Of a stretch of 29,081 nucleotides of DNA, positions 7,396 to 14,717 are shown one piece after another (position 1 is the first letter of the stretch; every line of letters begins with the position of its first letter). The translations under genes were made by a program, and so were the position numbers. A model generated the notes under the pieces. It searched no databases, had not been told where the DNA came from, and saw nothing but the letters and a program-made list of their open reading frames with translations. Origin of the DNA: DTU089 sp002440045 (GTDB lineage Bacteria > Bacillota > Clostridia > Oscillospirales > Acutalibacteraceae); the NCBI GenBank assembly GCA_937885695.1, contig CALABP010000091.1:1-29081 (forward strand), in the 5' to 3' direction.

Positions 7396-7933
7396 AATCG
7401 CGCGGTATAAAGTAGCCGCACATAAAACGGCATTTTTCGGTGACTTCCTCACGGGTTTTATATTCGCAAGGCTCCGTTTTCATATTCGAGCGGTTATAAA
7501 TTCTGTAGCCGCCGTCAATTCTTTCTATACAAACGGTGTGCACGCCGCGAAACGGATGGCGCGCGTTCCAGAATGACAAAATGCCGTGCTTTGACGAGTC
7601 GAGCGCGTCAAAAAACGCGTCGTAGGAAAGCGTGCGTTCAAGCGGTATTCCGTGTTTTTTGAAAAAATGCGCGGCGCGATAGACGTTTGAGCCTAAAAGC
7701 CCGCAAAACGCCCACACCTCTTTATACATATCGCGTGCAATTTCGGCAAGAGAAAAGGCATTTCTCCCCTCGAGCTTTAAAAAATTATATGCGGCAATTA
7801 TTTCACAGCCGTTATACGACATAGGGAAAAAGCCGTATCTTAAAGCGCTTGCCGCGCCCTTCCCTTGTCCGTTTACAAAGCCGTCTTTAATATCTATCGG
7901 TTTATTGTGAGAATAGTTTATTTTTTCAAGCAT
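7394..7933 (-). CDS. Putative papain-like (C39-like) cysteine protease-fold protein
   Basis: A 179-residue protein from the ATG at 7933, which has GGGGG upstream; a GTG 39 bp earlier is an alternative. No signal peptide. I do not recognise a named family. The pattern NGCEIIAAYN (C43 at the start of a helix), a later GVHTVCIER (H132) and YNRSN (N147) has the order and spacing of a Cys-His-Asn triad in compact papain-like proteins such as peptidase C39-like domains. If active it would be a cytosolic cysteine peptidase or transglutaminase-like enzyme. It sits alone between the convergent deacetylase and the divergent metallophosphoesterase. The triad reading is inference. Confidence 0.55.
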   Translation of the reverse strand: MLEKINYSHNKPIDIKDGFVNGQGKGAASALRYGFFPMSYNGCEIIAAYNFLKLEGRNAFSLAEIARDMYKEVWAFCGLLGSNVYRAAHFFKKHGIPLERTLSYDAFFDALDSSKHGILSFWNARHPFRGVHTVCIERIDGGYRIYNRSNMKTEPCEYKTREEVTEKCRFMCGYFIPRD

Positions 7934-8011
7934 AAAAGCGCCCCCGAAAAATTTGTTATTTAATGATACCACCTAAAAAGGCGCAAGTCAATTCCGAAAC
8001 GCGCCGCGCGA

Positions 8012-8040
8012 TTGACAACGCAAATAAATAATGGTAAAAT
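8012..8040 (+). promoter_or_regulatory. Sigma-A promoter for metallophosphoesterase/FGGY kinase operon
   Basis: TTGACA (8012-8017), a 17-bp spacer and TAAAAT (8035-8040). This is one of the best promoter matches in the window, 34 nt before the GTG start. Confidence 0.85.
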
Positions 8041-8074
8041 TAAATAAATATCTTGCCGTTATGAGGTGTTATCT

Positions 8075-9439
8075 GTGGAAGATTTTACTTTTTATTTTGT
8101 TGCAGACCCCCATTATTTTAAAAGCTCTCTCGGCGCATACGGCAAAGAGTACGAAGAGTTTATGGACTTTGAGCAAAAATGCTTTGCCGAAACCGAGGCG
8201 ATAAACAAGGCGCTGTTTGAATATTTAAAAAGCGCATCCGACTCAAACACCGTGCTTTTCGGCGGCGACCTTTCGTTTAACGGCGAAAAAGAAAGCCACC
8301 TTGAATTTAAAAAAATGCTCGGCGAGCTTAAAGAGAGCGGCAAAAACGTGTACGTCGTAACGGCGGGGCACGACATAGAGCCGCACCCGTTTTGTTATGA
8401 CGGCGGCGAAAGAAAAGAAGTCGAGGGCATTTCTTTTTTTGACCAATACGGCCTTTACAGGGATTTCGGCTACGACGGCGCGCTTTCGTTCAATAAAGAG
8501 CATCTTTCTTACATAACGCAGCTTTGCGACGGACTAAGGCTTCTTGTTTTGTGCAACGACACAGAAGAGGGCACAAACAAAGCGTATTCCGACGACTTTC
8601 TTTTGTGGATAAAAGAGCGGCTTGACGAAGCAAAAAAAGACGGTCAAAAGGTTATTGCAATGGAGCATTACCCCGTTTTGCCCGGACAGCCTGTTTTGTG
8701 TTTTATCCCCGACGCACGTCAAAAAGACGCCGAAAAGCTTTACACTCTTCTTGCGGACAACGGCGTTCACCTTATTTTTACGGGGCACATGCACAATCAA
8801 AGCATTAACTTTGTAACCACAAAAAACGGCAACAGATTTTTTGACGTTTGCACAGGCTCGGTAATAGGCTGCCCCGCGTTTTTCAGGCGCGTAACATTAA
8901 AAAACAATTTTACCGTTGCCGAAATAGAAAGTATTCCCGTTCCCGATTTTTCATATGACACAAAGGGGAAGTCCTGCAGCGTCTATTTAAAAGACCAGTT
9001 TGAAAGAATGATTCTTTCGCTTCTTGACGGTATGAAGGACGACCCACAAAGGCTTTTGTCAAAATTCGGCGCGGGCGACAAAAAAGCTCTTTTCGGGCCG
9101 GTGAAAAAGATAGGCAAAATTTTTGACACCTGGACCGTCGGCAAAACTGCGCGCGTTTTCTTTGTCAAAGCAGAAAAAGAGGTCAAAGACATAAAACTTA
9201 AAGCGCTCGCTTTGGACCTTGCAAGATATACCTTTGAGGGCGACCAGCCTTATACCGAGGACACACCCATGGGCAAAACGGTTCTTAAAGTCTTTAAAAG
9301 GCTTAACCCCGTGTTTAAAATACTTGAAAAAAAGCTTCACGGCGCTCAGGGCGAAGAAATAAATATGTATGACATTCTGAAAAACACCGTCGGAAACTAC
9401 GGAATTTCGGATTATAACGCAACGATAGAACTTGAATAA
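8075..9439 (+). CDS. Calcineurin-like metallophosphoesterase
   Basis: A 454-residue cytosolic protein. I chose the GTG at 8075 because AGGTG (8064-8068) is correctly spaced before it; the in-frame GTG at 8066 is part of that ribosome site. The metal-site motifs appear in order: D11-x-H13 (VADPHYF), GGDLSFNGE with D65, AGHD with H99/D100, H198 in AMEHYP, and GHMH with H238/H240. The usual GN-H-D/E motif reads AGHD, so the bridging Asn is replaced by Gly. The C-terminal ~200 residues are not recognisable. It is followed after 12 nt by the FGGY kinase, hinting at dephosphorylation or sugar-phosphate turnover, but the substrate is unknown. Confidence 0.85.
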   Translation: MEDFTFYFVADPHYFKSSLGAYGKEYEEFMDFEQKCFAETEAINKALFEYLKSASDSNTVLFGGDLSFNGEKESHLEFKKMLGELKESGKNVYVVTAGHDIEPHPFCYDGGERKEVEGISFFDQYGLYRDFGYDGALSFNKEHLSYITQLCDGLRLLVLCNDTEEGTNKAYSDDFLLWIKERLDEAKKDGQKVIAMEHYPVLPGQPVLCFIPDARQKDAEKLYTLLADNGVHLIFTGHMHNQSINFVTTKNGNRFFDVCTGSVIGCPAFFRRVTLKNNFTVAEIESIPVPDFSYDTKGKSCSVYLKDQFERMILSLLDGMKDDPQRLLSKFGAGDKKALFGPVKKIGKIFDTWTVGKTARVFFVKAEKEVKDIKLKALALDLARYTFEGDQPYTEDTPMGKTVLKVFKRLNPVFKILEKKLHGAQGEEINMYDILKNTVGNYGISDYNATIELE

Positions 9440-9451
9440 CAGGAGATTTTT

Positions 9452-11038
9452 ATGACTGCAAAGAATTTAATCGAAAACAAAAAAGCCGTTCTCGGCATTG
9501 AGCTCGGCTCGACAAGAATCAAAGCCGTTTTGATTGACGAAGAAAACAACCCGATAGCTTCGGGCAACTTCGACTGGGAAAACAGCTTTGAAAACGGTAT
9601 TTGGACTTATTCGCTCGACGAAATTCACAAGGGGCTTTCGGGCGCTTATGCGTCGCTTAAAGCAAATGTCAAGCTTCAATACGGCGTCACTTTAAAGGGC
9701 TTTGCCGCCCTCGGCATAAGCGGTATGATGCACGGCTATATGCCCTTTGACGAAAACGGCACGCTTCTCACTCCGTTTCGCACCTGGCGAAACACAATAA
9801 CAGAGGACGCGGCAAACGAGCTTTCAGGAGCTTTTGACTTCAACATTCCCCAGCGCTGGAGCATAGCGCATTTTTACAGCGCGCTTAAAAACGGCGAAAA
9901 GCACACAAAAGACGTCCGCTTTTTCACAACGCTTGCGGGCTACATACATTTTCTTTTGACCGGCGAAAAGGTGCTCGGCGTGGGCGAAGCTTCGGGAATG
10001 TTCCCCATAGACGAAAAAACACATAAGTTTGACGAAGAAAAAATTGATATTTTCAATTCTCTTGCAAAAAAGCATGGCTTTTGCGGCAACGTTAAGGAGC
10101 TTTTGCCCGATGTTCTTTCGGCAGGCGAAAACGCGGGATACCTTACGGAAAAAGGCGCGCTTCTTCTTGATAAAGACGGCGACCTCAAGGCAGGCGTTCC
10201 GCTTTGCCCGCCCGAGGGCGACGCAGGCACGGGCATGGTTGCCACAAACAGCGTAAGAATCCGCACGGGCAACGTTTCGGCGGGCACGTCGGTCTTTCTT
10301 ATGATTGTGCTTGAAAAGGCGCTTTCAAAAATGTACCGCGAAATAGATATAGTAACAACCCCCTCGGGCGACCCCGTTGCAATGGTTCACTGCAACAACT
10401 GCACGTCCGACATAAACGCGTGGGCGTCTTTGTTCGCCGAATTTTCCGAGATGATGGGCGCAAAGCTTTCTATGGGCGATGTTTTCACCGCGCTGTTTAA
10501 AAAGAGTAAAGAAGCAGACCCTGACCTCGGCGGTATTCTCTCTTACAACTATTTTTCGGGCGAGCACATAACGGGATTTTTTGAGGGCAGACCCCTTCTT
10601 GTAAGAAAGCCCGACGCACATTTTACGCTTGCGAACTTTATGAAGGTTCAGCTTTACACCGCGTTCGGCGCGATTAAAACGGGCTTTGATATTTTGGAAA
10701 AGAACGAAAAGGTCGGCGTTGACAAAATTCTCGGCCACGGCGGATTTTTCAAAACGCCCGAAATCGGTCAGAGCATTTTTGCCGCAGTGATGAACGCCCC
10801 CGTTTCGGTTATGGCGACCGCGGGCGAAGGCGGCGCATGGGGCATTGCCGTACTCGCTTCTTATATGATAAACAAAAACGGACTTTCGCTTCCCGATTAC
10901 CTTGACGAAAAGGTATTTTTAAAGCAGGAAATGACAACCGTTTCGCCCGACGAAAAAGAGGTTGCCGCTTTCAACGAATTTATGAAGTCATATAAAGCGG
11001 GCCTTGCAATAGAAAAAGCCGCAGTTGAGGCGTTCTGA
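9452..11038 (+). CDS. FGGY-family carbohydrate kinase
   Basis: A 528-residue sugar kinase; ATG at 9452 with AGGAGA upstream. The ASKHA fold is clear: phosphate-1 loop GIELGSTRIKAVLID (15-29), the sugar-side segment GISGMMHGYMPFD (88-100), the putative catalytic base D257 in EGDAGTG, the second phosphate loop NVSAGTSVF (274-282), and the adenosine-side GHGGFFKTP near residue 430. It phosphorylates a pentose, hexose or polyol with ATP. The sequence does not let me choose between xylulo-, ribulo-, rhamnulo- or fuculokinase. The class II aldolase at 14718-15827 is a plausible partner. It is last in a two-gene operon and followed by a terminator. Confidence 0.9.
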   Translation: MTAKNLIENKKAVLGIELGSTRIKAVLIDEENNPIASGNFDWENSFENGIWTYSLDEIHKGLSGAYASLKANVKLQYGVTLKGFAALGISGMMHGYMPFDENGTLLTPFRTWRNTITEDAANELSGAFDFNIPQRWSIAHFYSALKNGEKHTKDVRFFTTLAGYIHFLLTGEKVLGVGEASGMFPIDEKTHKFDEEKIDIFNSLAKKHGFCGNVKELLPDVLSAGENAGYLTEKGALLLDKDGDLKAGVPLCPPEGDAGTGMVATNSVRIRTGNVSAGTSVFLMIVLEKALSKMYREIDIVTTPSGDPVAMVHCNNCTSDINAWASLFAEFSEMMGAKLSMGDVFTALFKKSKEADPDLGGILSYNYFSGEHITGFFEGRPLLVRKPDAHFTLANFMKVQLYTAFGAIKTGFDILEKNEKVGVDKILGHGGFFKTPEIGQSIFAAVMNAPVSVMATAGEGGAWGIAVLASYMINKNGLSLPDYLDEKVFLKQEMTTVSPDEKEVAAFNEFMKSYKAGLAIEKAAVEAF

Positions 11039-11147
11039 CTCAGCCATTAACGCGCGGCTTTGCCGCTTGAGCCGTTAGCTGCTGGCTGTTAGCTGTTAGC
11101 CCGAGTGACGGTCGGTTTGTTTTTTCATTTTTACATTGTTATTTTTG

Positions 11148-11190
11148 AACCCCGTAGATTGGTTAGTCCGATTTGCGGGGTTTTGTTTTC
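11148..11190 (+). terminator. Terminator of the metallophosphoesterase/FGGY kinase operon
   Basis: Stem AACCCCG / CGGGGTT (11148-11154 with 11176-11182), then TTGTTTTC. It lies inside the repeat element. The stretch just before it (CATTTTTACATTGTTAT) recurs at the very end of the window, so the terminator may be carried by the element itself. Confidence 0.75.
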
Positions 11191-11272
11191 AGCCGTTAGC
11201 CAATAACGCGGCGTTGCCGCAATTTTAACCGCGCAAAGCGCGGCGTATAGCGGAAAAACGCGTTGCGTTTTT

Positions 11273-11648
11273 GGCGGGCGGCAGATATTTGAAGTAATAG
11301 GTAAGATGTAAGATGTAAGAAGTGATTATATTCCGCGCAGAGCGCGGAAAAATATAGGAAAAACGCGTTGCGTTTTTGGCGGGCGGCAGGTTGCCGCCCC
11401 TACGGGAAATATGGGAAAATCAATGCGAAAACGGGAAGTTTTTGCATAGAAAAACCTGCATTGCGTGTTTGTTGACAGAAAATTATCGTGTCGAAATAAA
11501 TCTATTAACAATCAAATATTTTAAATGACAAGCCCCCACGCTCGGACAAAACCCGTTCACGGGGTCTGTATTTTACGCAACAAAGCCCTGTGAATGGAAA
11601 AAATTATTCCATTCACAGGGTTCATTTTATAACAATATAAAAACGATA
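11273..11648. repeat. ~380-bp direct repeat core, copy 1
   Basis: Nearly identical to 12241-12621. It starts at GGCGGGCGGCAGA, passes through a GTAAGAT heptamer run, then three hairpins each with an 8-bp stem and 3-nt loop (11331-11349, 11359-11377, 11381-11399), and ends with a long hairpin at 11586-11620. A 61-codon open frame on the minus strand lies inside both copies but has no ribosome site and reads through the hairpins, so I do not call it a gene. Confidence 0.9.
11586..11620. terminator. Terminal hairpin of repeat core, copy 1
   Basis: A 14-bp perfect stem (11586-11599 with 11607-11620) and 7-nt loop. It is followed on the plus strand by TTCATTTTAT and preceded by CAACAAAG, so it could stop transcription in either direction. 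The stem pairs are conserved by compensatory change in copy 2. Confidence 0.6.
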
Positions 11649-11762
11649 CTATGCAGTTTCGGTTACGCGGGCTAACAGCTAACGGCTAATGGCTACGGGC
11701 TACCCCGTAGGGGCGGCAACGCCGCGTGCTAAAAGCTAAAAGCTAACAGCCAAACCGACGTC

Positions 11763-11975
11763 TCATTTCTTTCCGATTTCTTCGCGGATTTTTTCGACTT
11801 CCGCAAAAACTATAGCCAAAACAACAAAAAGCGCGACTTGGAAAGAGATTATATACATAAATCCCTCGTCATCACCGAAATGTATACCTACACAAGTCAA
11901 AAGACCGAGAATAATAAGTACAGCAAAAAACGCCGCAATAAAGCAAATGCTGATAAAAAGAATATCTTTTTTCAT
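11763..11975 (-). CDS. Small two-helix membrane protein of unknown function
   Basis: A 70-residue protein. The ATG at 11975 has a strong GGGAGGGG site 8 nt upstream; the in-frame upstream start would overlap that site. Two hydrophobic helices (about 5-27 and 43-64) are joined by a short acidic loop (GIHFGDDEGF), and the C-terminus is charged (EVEKIREEIGKK). No family recognised. It has its own promoter candidate (12089-12117) and a ~110-nt leader. It lies between the two repeat copies, so it may have been isolated or carried by repeat insertion. Confidence 0.65.
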   Translation of the reverse strand: MKKDILFISICFIAAFFAVLIILGLLTCVGIHFGDDEGFMYIISFQVALFVVLAIVFAEVEKIREEIGKK

Positions 11976-12088
11976 ATTTAATACCCCTCCCAAAAATATA
12001 TAACCGAAACACCAAAAATATGATATGCGAAAATTCCGTCTTATTGTTTTTCAATTTAAATAACCGCATAACCAATGTTTCTGTTTTT

Positions 12089-12117
12089 AAAATAACATTT
12101 TTGTCAGTTGATGTCAA
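12089..12117 (-). promoter_or_regulatory. Promoter candidate for the small membrane protein
   Basis: On the minus strand TTGACA (12117-12112), 17 bp, TATTTT (12094-12089). The stretch 11976-12164 otherwise holds only an A/T-rich leader. Confidence 0.6.
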
Positions 12118-12240
12118 TATTTTTAATTCAAGTTTTTGTATTAAAAACCGGCTTCGCCGCTTGAGCCGTTAGCTGTTGGCTGTTAGCCGTTAGCCATTAT
12201 ACCCGCTTGCGCGGGTGTCGTGGGAACGCTTACGCATTCC

Positions 12241-12621
12241 GGCGGGCGGCAGAGTTTGAAGTAATAGGTAAGGTAAGATGTAAGATGTAAGAAGTGATTA
12301 TATTCCGCGCAGAGCGCGGAAAAATATAGGAAAAACGCGTTGCGTTTTTGGCGGGCGGCAGGTTGCCGCCCCTACGGGAAATATGGGAAAATCAATGCGA
12401 AAACGGGAAGTTTTTGCATAGAAAAACCTGCATTGCGTGTTTGTTGACAGAAAATTATCGTGTCGAAATAAATCTATTGACAATCAAATATTTTAAATGA
12501 CAAGCCCCCGCGCTCGGGCAAAACCGTTCACGGGGTTTATTTTTTTACACAACAAAACCCTGTAAACGGACAAATTTTAATCCGTTTACAGGGTTCATTT
12601 TATAGTAATACAAAAATGATA
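12241..12621. repeat. ~380-bp direct repeat core, copy 2
   Basis: Aligns base for base with 11273-11648 apart from a 5-bp insertion in the GTAAGAT run and scattered substitutions that are densest near the 3' hairpin. The same three 8-bp/3-nt hairpins are present (12303-12321, 12331-12349, 12353-12371). Confidence 0.9.
12558..12593 (-). terminator. Terminal hairpin of repeat core, copy 2; likely terminator of the sugar transporter
   Basis: A 13-bp perfect stem (12558-12570 with 12581-12593) with a 10-nt loop. On the minus strand it is followed by TTTTGTTGTG, giving a usable terminator 84 nt past the transporter stop codon. Confidence 0.65.
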
Positions 12622-12676
12622 ATACGAGGTTGCTGTCACAAAAGCTAACAGCCAACGGCTAATAGCTAACAGCTAC

Positions 12677-14557
12677 TCAGTCCTCATTTTCAAGCTGAAT
12701 TTGTTTTACGATTTCATCGGGCACAGCCTCGCCGTGTTTTACAACAAGCAGGCAAAGCGCCGAAAGGACGAATACAATCGGTGCGTAATAGAACAGCGAC
12801 ATATACGTTCCGCTTACCATTCTGATTGCGCCGTAAAGTATGGGCGACGCTATCTGAGCCGAGAACGTTGCGGTGTAATAATAGCCCGTGAACGTGCCGA
12901 CCTTGTCAAGACCGCCGATTTCAAGAACGAGCGGAAGCGTGTTTACGGTAATAAACATATTCGCCGCGCCGCCGAGAATAAGAACGGGGTAAACGAGTAT
13001 GCCGAGTATTTTCGTTATGTCGTCAACAGCGTCCGAAAGCGAGCGAAGAGCCGCGCCGAACGTAGTAATATCCGTGTGGCCGAGCGTTTCCTGCGAAATT
13101 CTTACAACGCTTTCTTCAACGCCAGCGTGGGTCTTGAAGAGCTGTTCTTCAAATGCGGCGTATTTTGCCATTGAAGAAACGTCCTCGCCCTTGTCGAGCG
13201 CCTCTCTGTAAGAAATATATTCCTCCATAGAAAGAACGTCCGAATCAAGAAGCTCTTTTCCGGCGTCTTTTGCGGCTGCCGACAAGTCGGAGTTGTAGTT
13301 GTTGATTTCATCGTTAACGGCAATATAAGCGTTATTAACCGTAACGTAGTTTTTGATTGAAAGGTCTTTTGCGCCGAGCATTCCGACAAATATGCCGAAG
13401 AAGATTATGAATGCCGCAAGGAAAACGCAAAGTCCTGCAAGAATCGTTTTCTTTCTGCCGAATTTTTTGCCCATTTTGCCTGCCGGAAGAGCCGCAATGC
13501 CCGAAACGACGGCAAATATAAGCATAAGAATTGTTGCGCGCGAGGTTATCATATGAAGAATTTCCTGCGCGAAGAGCGAGAAGAACGTTGTTATTGCGTT
13601 TGTGCCGCAGAAAAGGAAGAAAAGGCAAGCGAGCATAAACATAAGGCTTCTTTTTTCGCCCTTTGAAAGCTTAACGGCTTTTCTCTCGGCTTTTTCGCGT
13701 TTTTTCTCTTCTTTTTCAGCCGCTTTGCGGGCTTTGGCGTCGGCGTACATATTCGCTTCGCCTTTTAACTTTATGCTTGTATCCTCTTCTTTGACAAAGA
13801 AAAGAAGAACGAGCATACCGATTATCATAATAACCGAGCCTATGCCGAAAACATAGGGGAACGAAAGCGTTTCGTCGGCTGTAATCTGAGCCTTTGTAAC
13901 GCCCGAAAACGTTGTGCAAAGAACGATTGCAAGCGTGCCCGCAACCATACCGATGGCACTGCCGAGACCGCCCATAAGGTTAATAACGGCATTACCCTCG
14001 GAGCGAAGCGCAGGGGGCGTTAAGTCGGGCATAAGAGCAACGACGGGCGCGCGCCACAGCGACATTACGAAAACAAAGAGTATTATGAATATCATTGTTA
14101 AGGGAAGGCTGTGAGTGTTGAGGAACACAATCGGAATAAGGAAGAACAGCACTGCTGAAATCGGCGCGCCGATAACGATAAACGGACGGCGTTTGCCGAG
14201 CTTTGAGTGGCAGTTATCCGAAAGCTTGCCGAAGGTCGGCTGGAAAATAACGCCGAAAATGTTGTCGAACGTCATAATAATACCGATAAACAGCGGAACG
14301 AGCGTAAAGCCGCCGCCCACAAGCGCAACGTTTTCGCCCTGTGCCTCGGCAAATTTTGTAAGAATGGGAAGCTTTTCAACAAGCCAGTTGCTCCACGCGG
14401 TAACCGTAGAGCTGTTTGAAAGCAGGTTGTTGAGAATTTTTGTTATGTAGGGGTCATAAATCGCCCACGCAATGGACGTGGCAAGAAAACCGAAGCCCGT
14501 TAAAATAGTCTTTTTATAATCGAGCTTCAATCCTCCGTTCTCTTTCTTTTTACCCAA
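12677..14557 (-). CDS. MFS/GPH-type sugar transporter with large extracytoplasmic insertion
   Basis: A 626-residue protein from a TTG start at 14557, chosen because GGAGGAG lies 6 nt upstream; the in-frame TTG at 14572 overlaps that site. About twelve helices are visible. The loop FGKLSDNCHSKLGKRRPF (109-126) is the MFS/GPH cytoplasmic signature, and a Lys/Glu-rich linker (257-304) separates the halves. Residues 397-515 form a ~120-residue hydrophilic insertion between helices 9 and 10, predicted outside, not usual for this family. It resembles glycoside-pentoside-hexuronide and SLC45-like symporters; the substrate is unknown. It is transcribed alone from a promoter with an internal dyad and is near the aldolase and FGGY kinase, suggesting sugar uptake for them. 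Confidence 0.85.
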   Translation of the reverse strand: MGKKKENGGLKLDYKKTILTGFGFLATSIAWAIYDPYITKILNNLLSNSSTVTAWSNWLVEKLPILTKFAEAQGENVALVGGGFTLVPLFIGIIMTFDNIFGVIFQPTFGKLSDNCHSKLGKRRPFIVIGAPISAVLFFLIPIVFLNTHSLPLTMIFIILFVFVMSLWRAPVVALMPDLTPPALRSEGNAVINLMGGLGSAIGMVAGTLAIVLCTTFSGVTKAQITADETLSFPYVFGIGSVIMIIGMLVLLFFVKEEDTSIKLKGEANMYADAKARKAAEKEEKKREKAERKAVKLSKGEKRSLMFMLACLFFLFCGTNAITTFFSLFAQEILHMITSRATILMLIFAVVSGIAALPAGKMGKKFGRKKTILAGLCVFLAAFIIFFGIFVGMLGAKDLSIKNYVTVNNAYIAVNDEINNYNSDLSAAAKDAGKELLDSDVLSMEEYISYREALDKGEDVSSMAKYAAFEEQLFKTHAGVEESVVRISQETLGHTDITTFGAALRSLSDAVDDITKILGILVYPVLILGGAANMFITVNTLPLVLEIGGLDKVGTFTGYYYTATFSAQIASPILYGAIRMVSGTYMSLFYYAPIVFVLSALCLLVVKHGEAVPDEIVKQIQLENED

Positions 14558-14616
14558 AGGTATCTCCTCCAATTATGGTCTTGTGGGCTTTGCAAAAGCA
14601 CTGCCCGTGTCTTTTT

Positions 14617-14645
14617 ATTTTATCACACTTTTTTGTGATTTCCAA
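14617..14645 (-). promoter_or_regulatory. Promoter with internal dyad for the sugar transporter
   Basis: On the minus strand TTGGAA (14645-14640), 17 bp, TAAAAT (14622-14617). The spacer holds TCACA-N6-TGTGA (14623-14638), a candidate binding site for a regulator. Confidence 0.7.
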
Positions 14646-14655
14646 CAAAACAATA

Positions 14656-14693
14656 CGCCGCTTTGCATTTTCAGAGACTTTCACAAAGCGGCG
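14656..14693 (-). terminator. Terminator of the HAD/aldolase operon
   Basis: A 10-bp perfect stem CGCCGCTTTG / CAAAGCGGCG with an 18-nt loop. It is followed on the minus strand by TATTGTTTTGTT and lies 24 nt past the aldolase stop. Confidence 0.75.
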
Positions 14694-14717
14694 GTTGTTT
14701 ATTTGTGCATATTTAAT

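Larger units (their letters stand above)
11071..11752. repeat. Interspersed element, copy 1 (inverted heptamer arrays around a core)
   Basis: The left end is a run of 7-bp units in plus orientation (GCCGTTA, GCTGCTG, GCTGTTA, GCTGTTA; 11071-11101), starting 33 nt after the FGGY kinase stop. The right end holds the same unit in minus orientation in two blocks (11671-11702 and 11728-11752), ending 10 nt before the stop of the small membrane gene. Between them are a terminator, several GC hairpins and a 376-bp core (11273-11648) repeated in copy 2. Apart from the parts listed separately I see no gene in this stretch. Confidence 0.8.
12165..12676. repeat. Interspersed element, copy 2 (inverted heptamer arrays around a core)
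   Basis: The left array is in plus orientation, five units GCCGTTA, GCTGTTG, GCTGTTA, GCCGTTA, GCCATTA (12165-12199). The right array is in minus orientation, GCTAACA, GCCAACG, GCTAATA, GCTAACA (12644-12676), and touches the stop codon of the sugar transporter with no gap. The repeated core is 12241-12621. Short hairpins such as ACCCGC/GCGGGT lie between the left array and the core. No gene is seen in it. Confidence 0.8.

Noticed and set aside
11071..11101. Heptamer arrays as a CRISPR array
   Set aside because: The units are 7 bp, contiguous and without spacers; no cas genes are present.
11326..11511. 61-codon open frame on the minus strand, with a near-identical copy at 12298-12483
   Set aside because: It lies wholly inside the repeated core, reads through three hairpins and has no ribosome site. 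Its conservation follows from the DNA repeat; I regard it as spurious.
11872..12117. 81-codon open frame on the minus strand overlapping the small membrane gene
   Set aside because: It has no ribosome site, runs through the promoter and leader, and has a composition unlike a protein. The overlapping 70-residue frame has a strong ribosome site.
11071..12676. Insertion sequence with its own transposase
   Set aside because: No transposase-sized frame exists between the inverted arrays, so at most a non-autonomous element.
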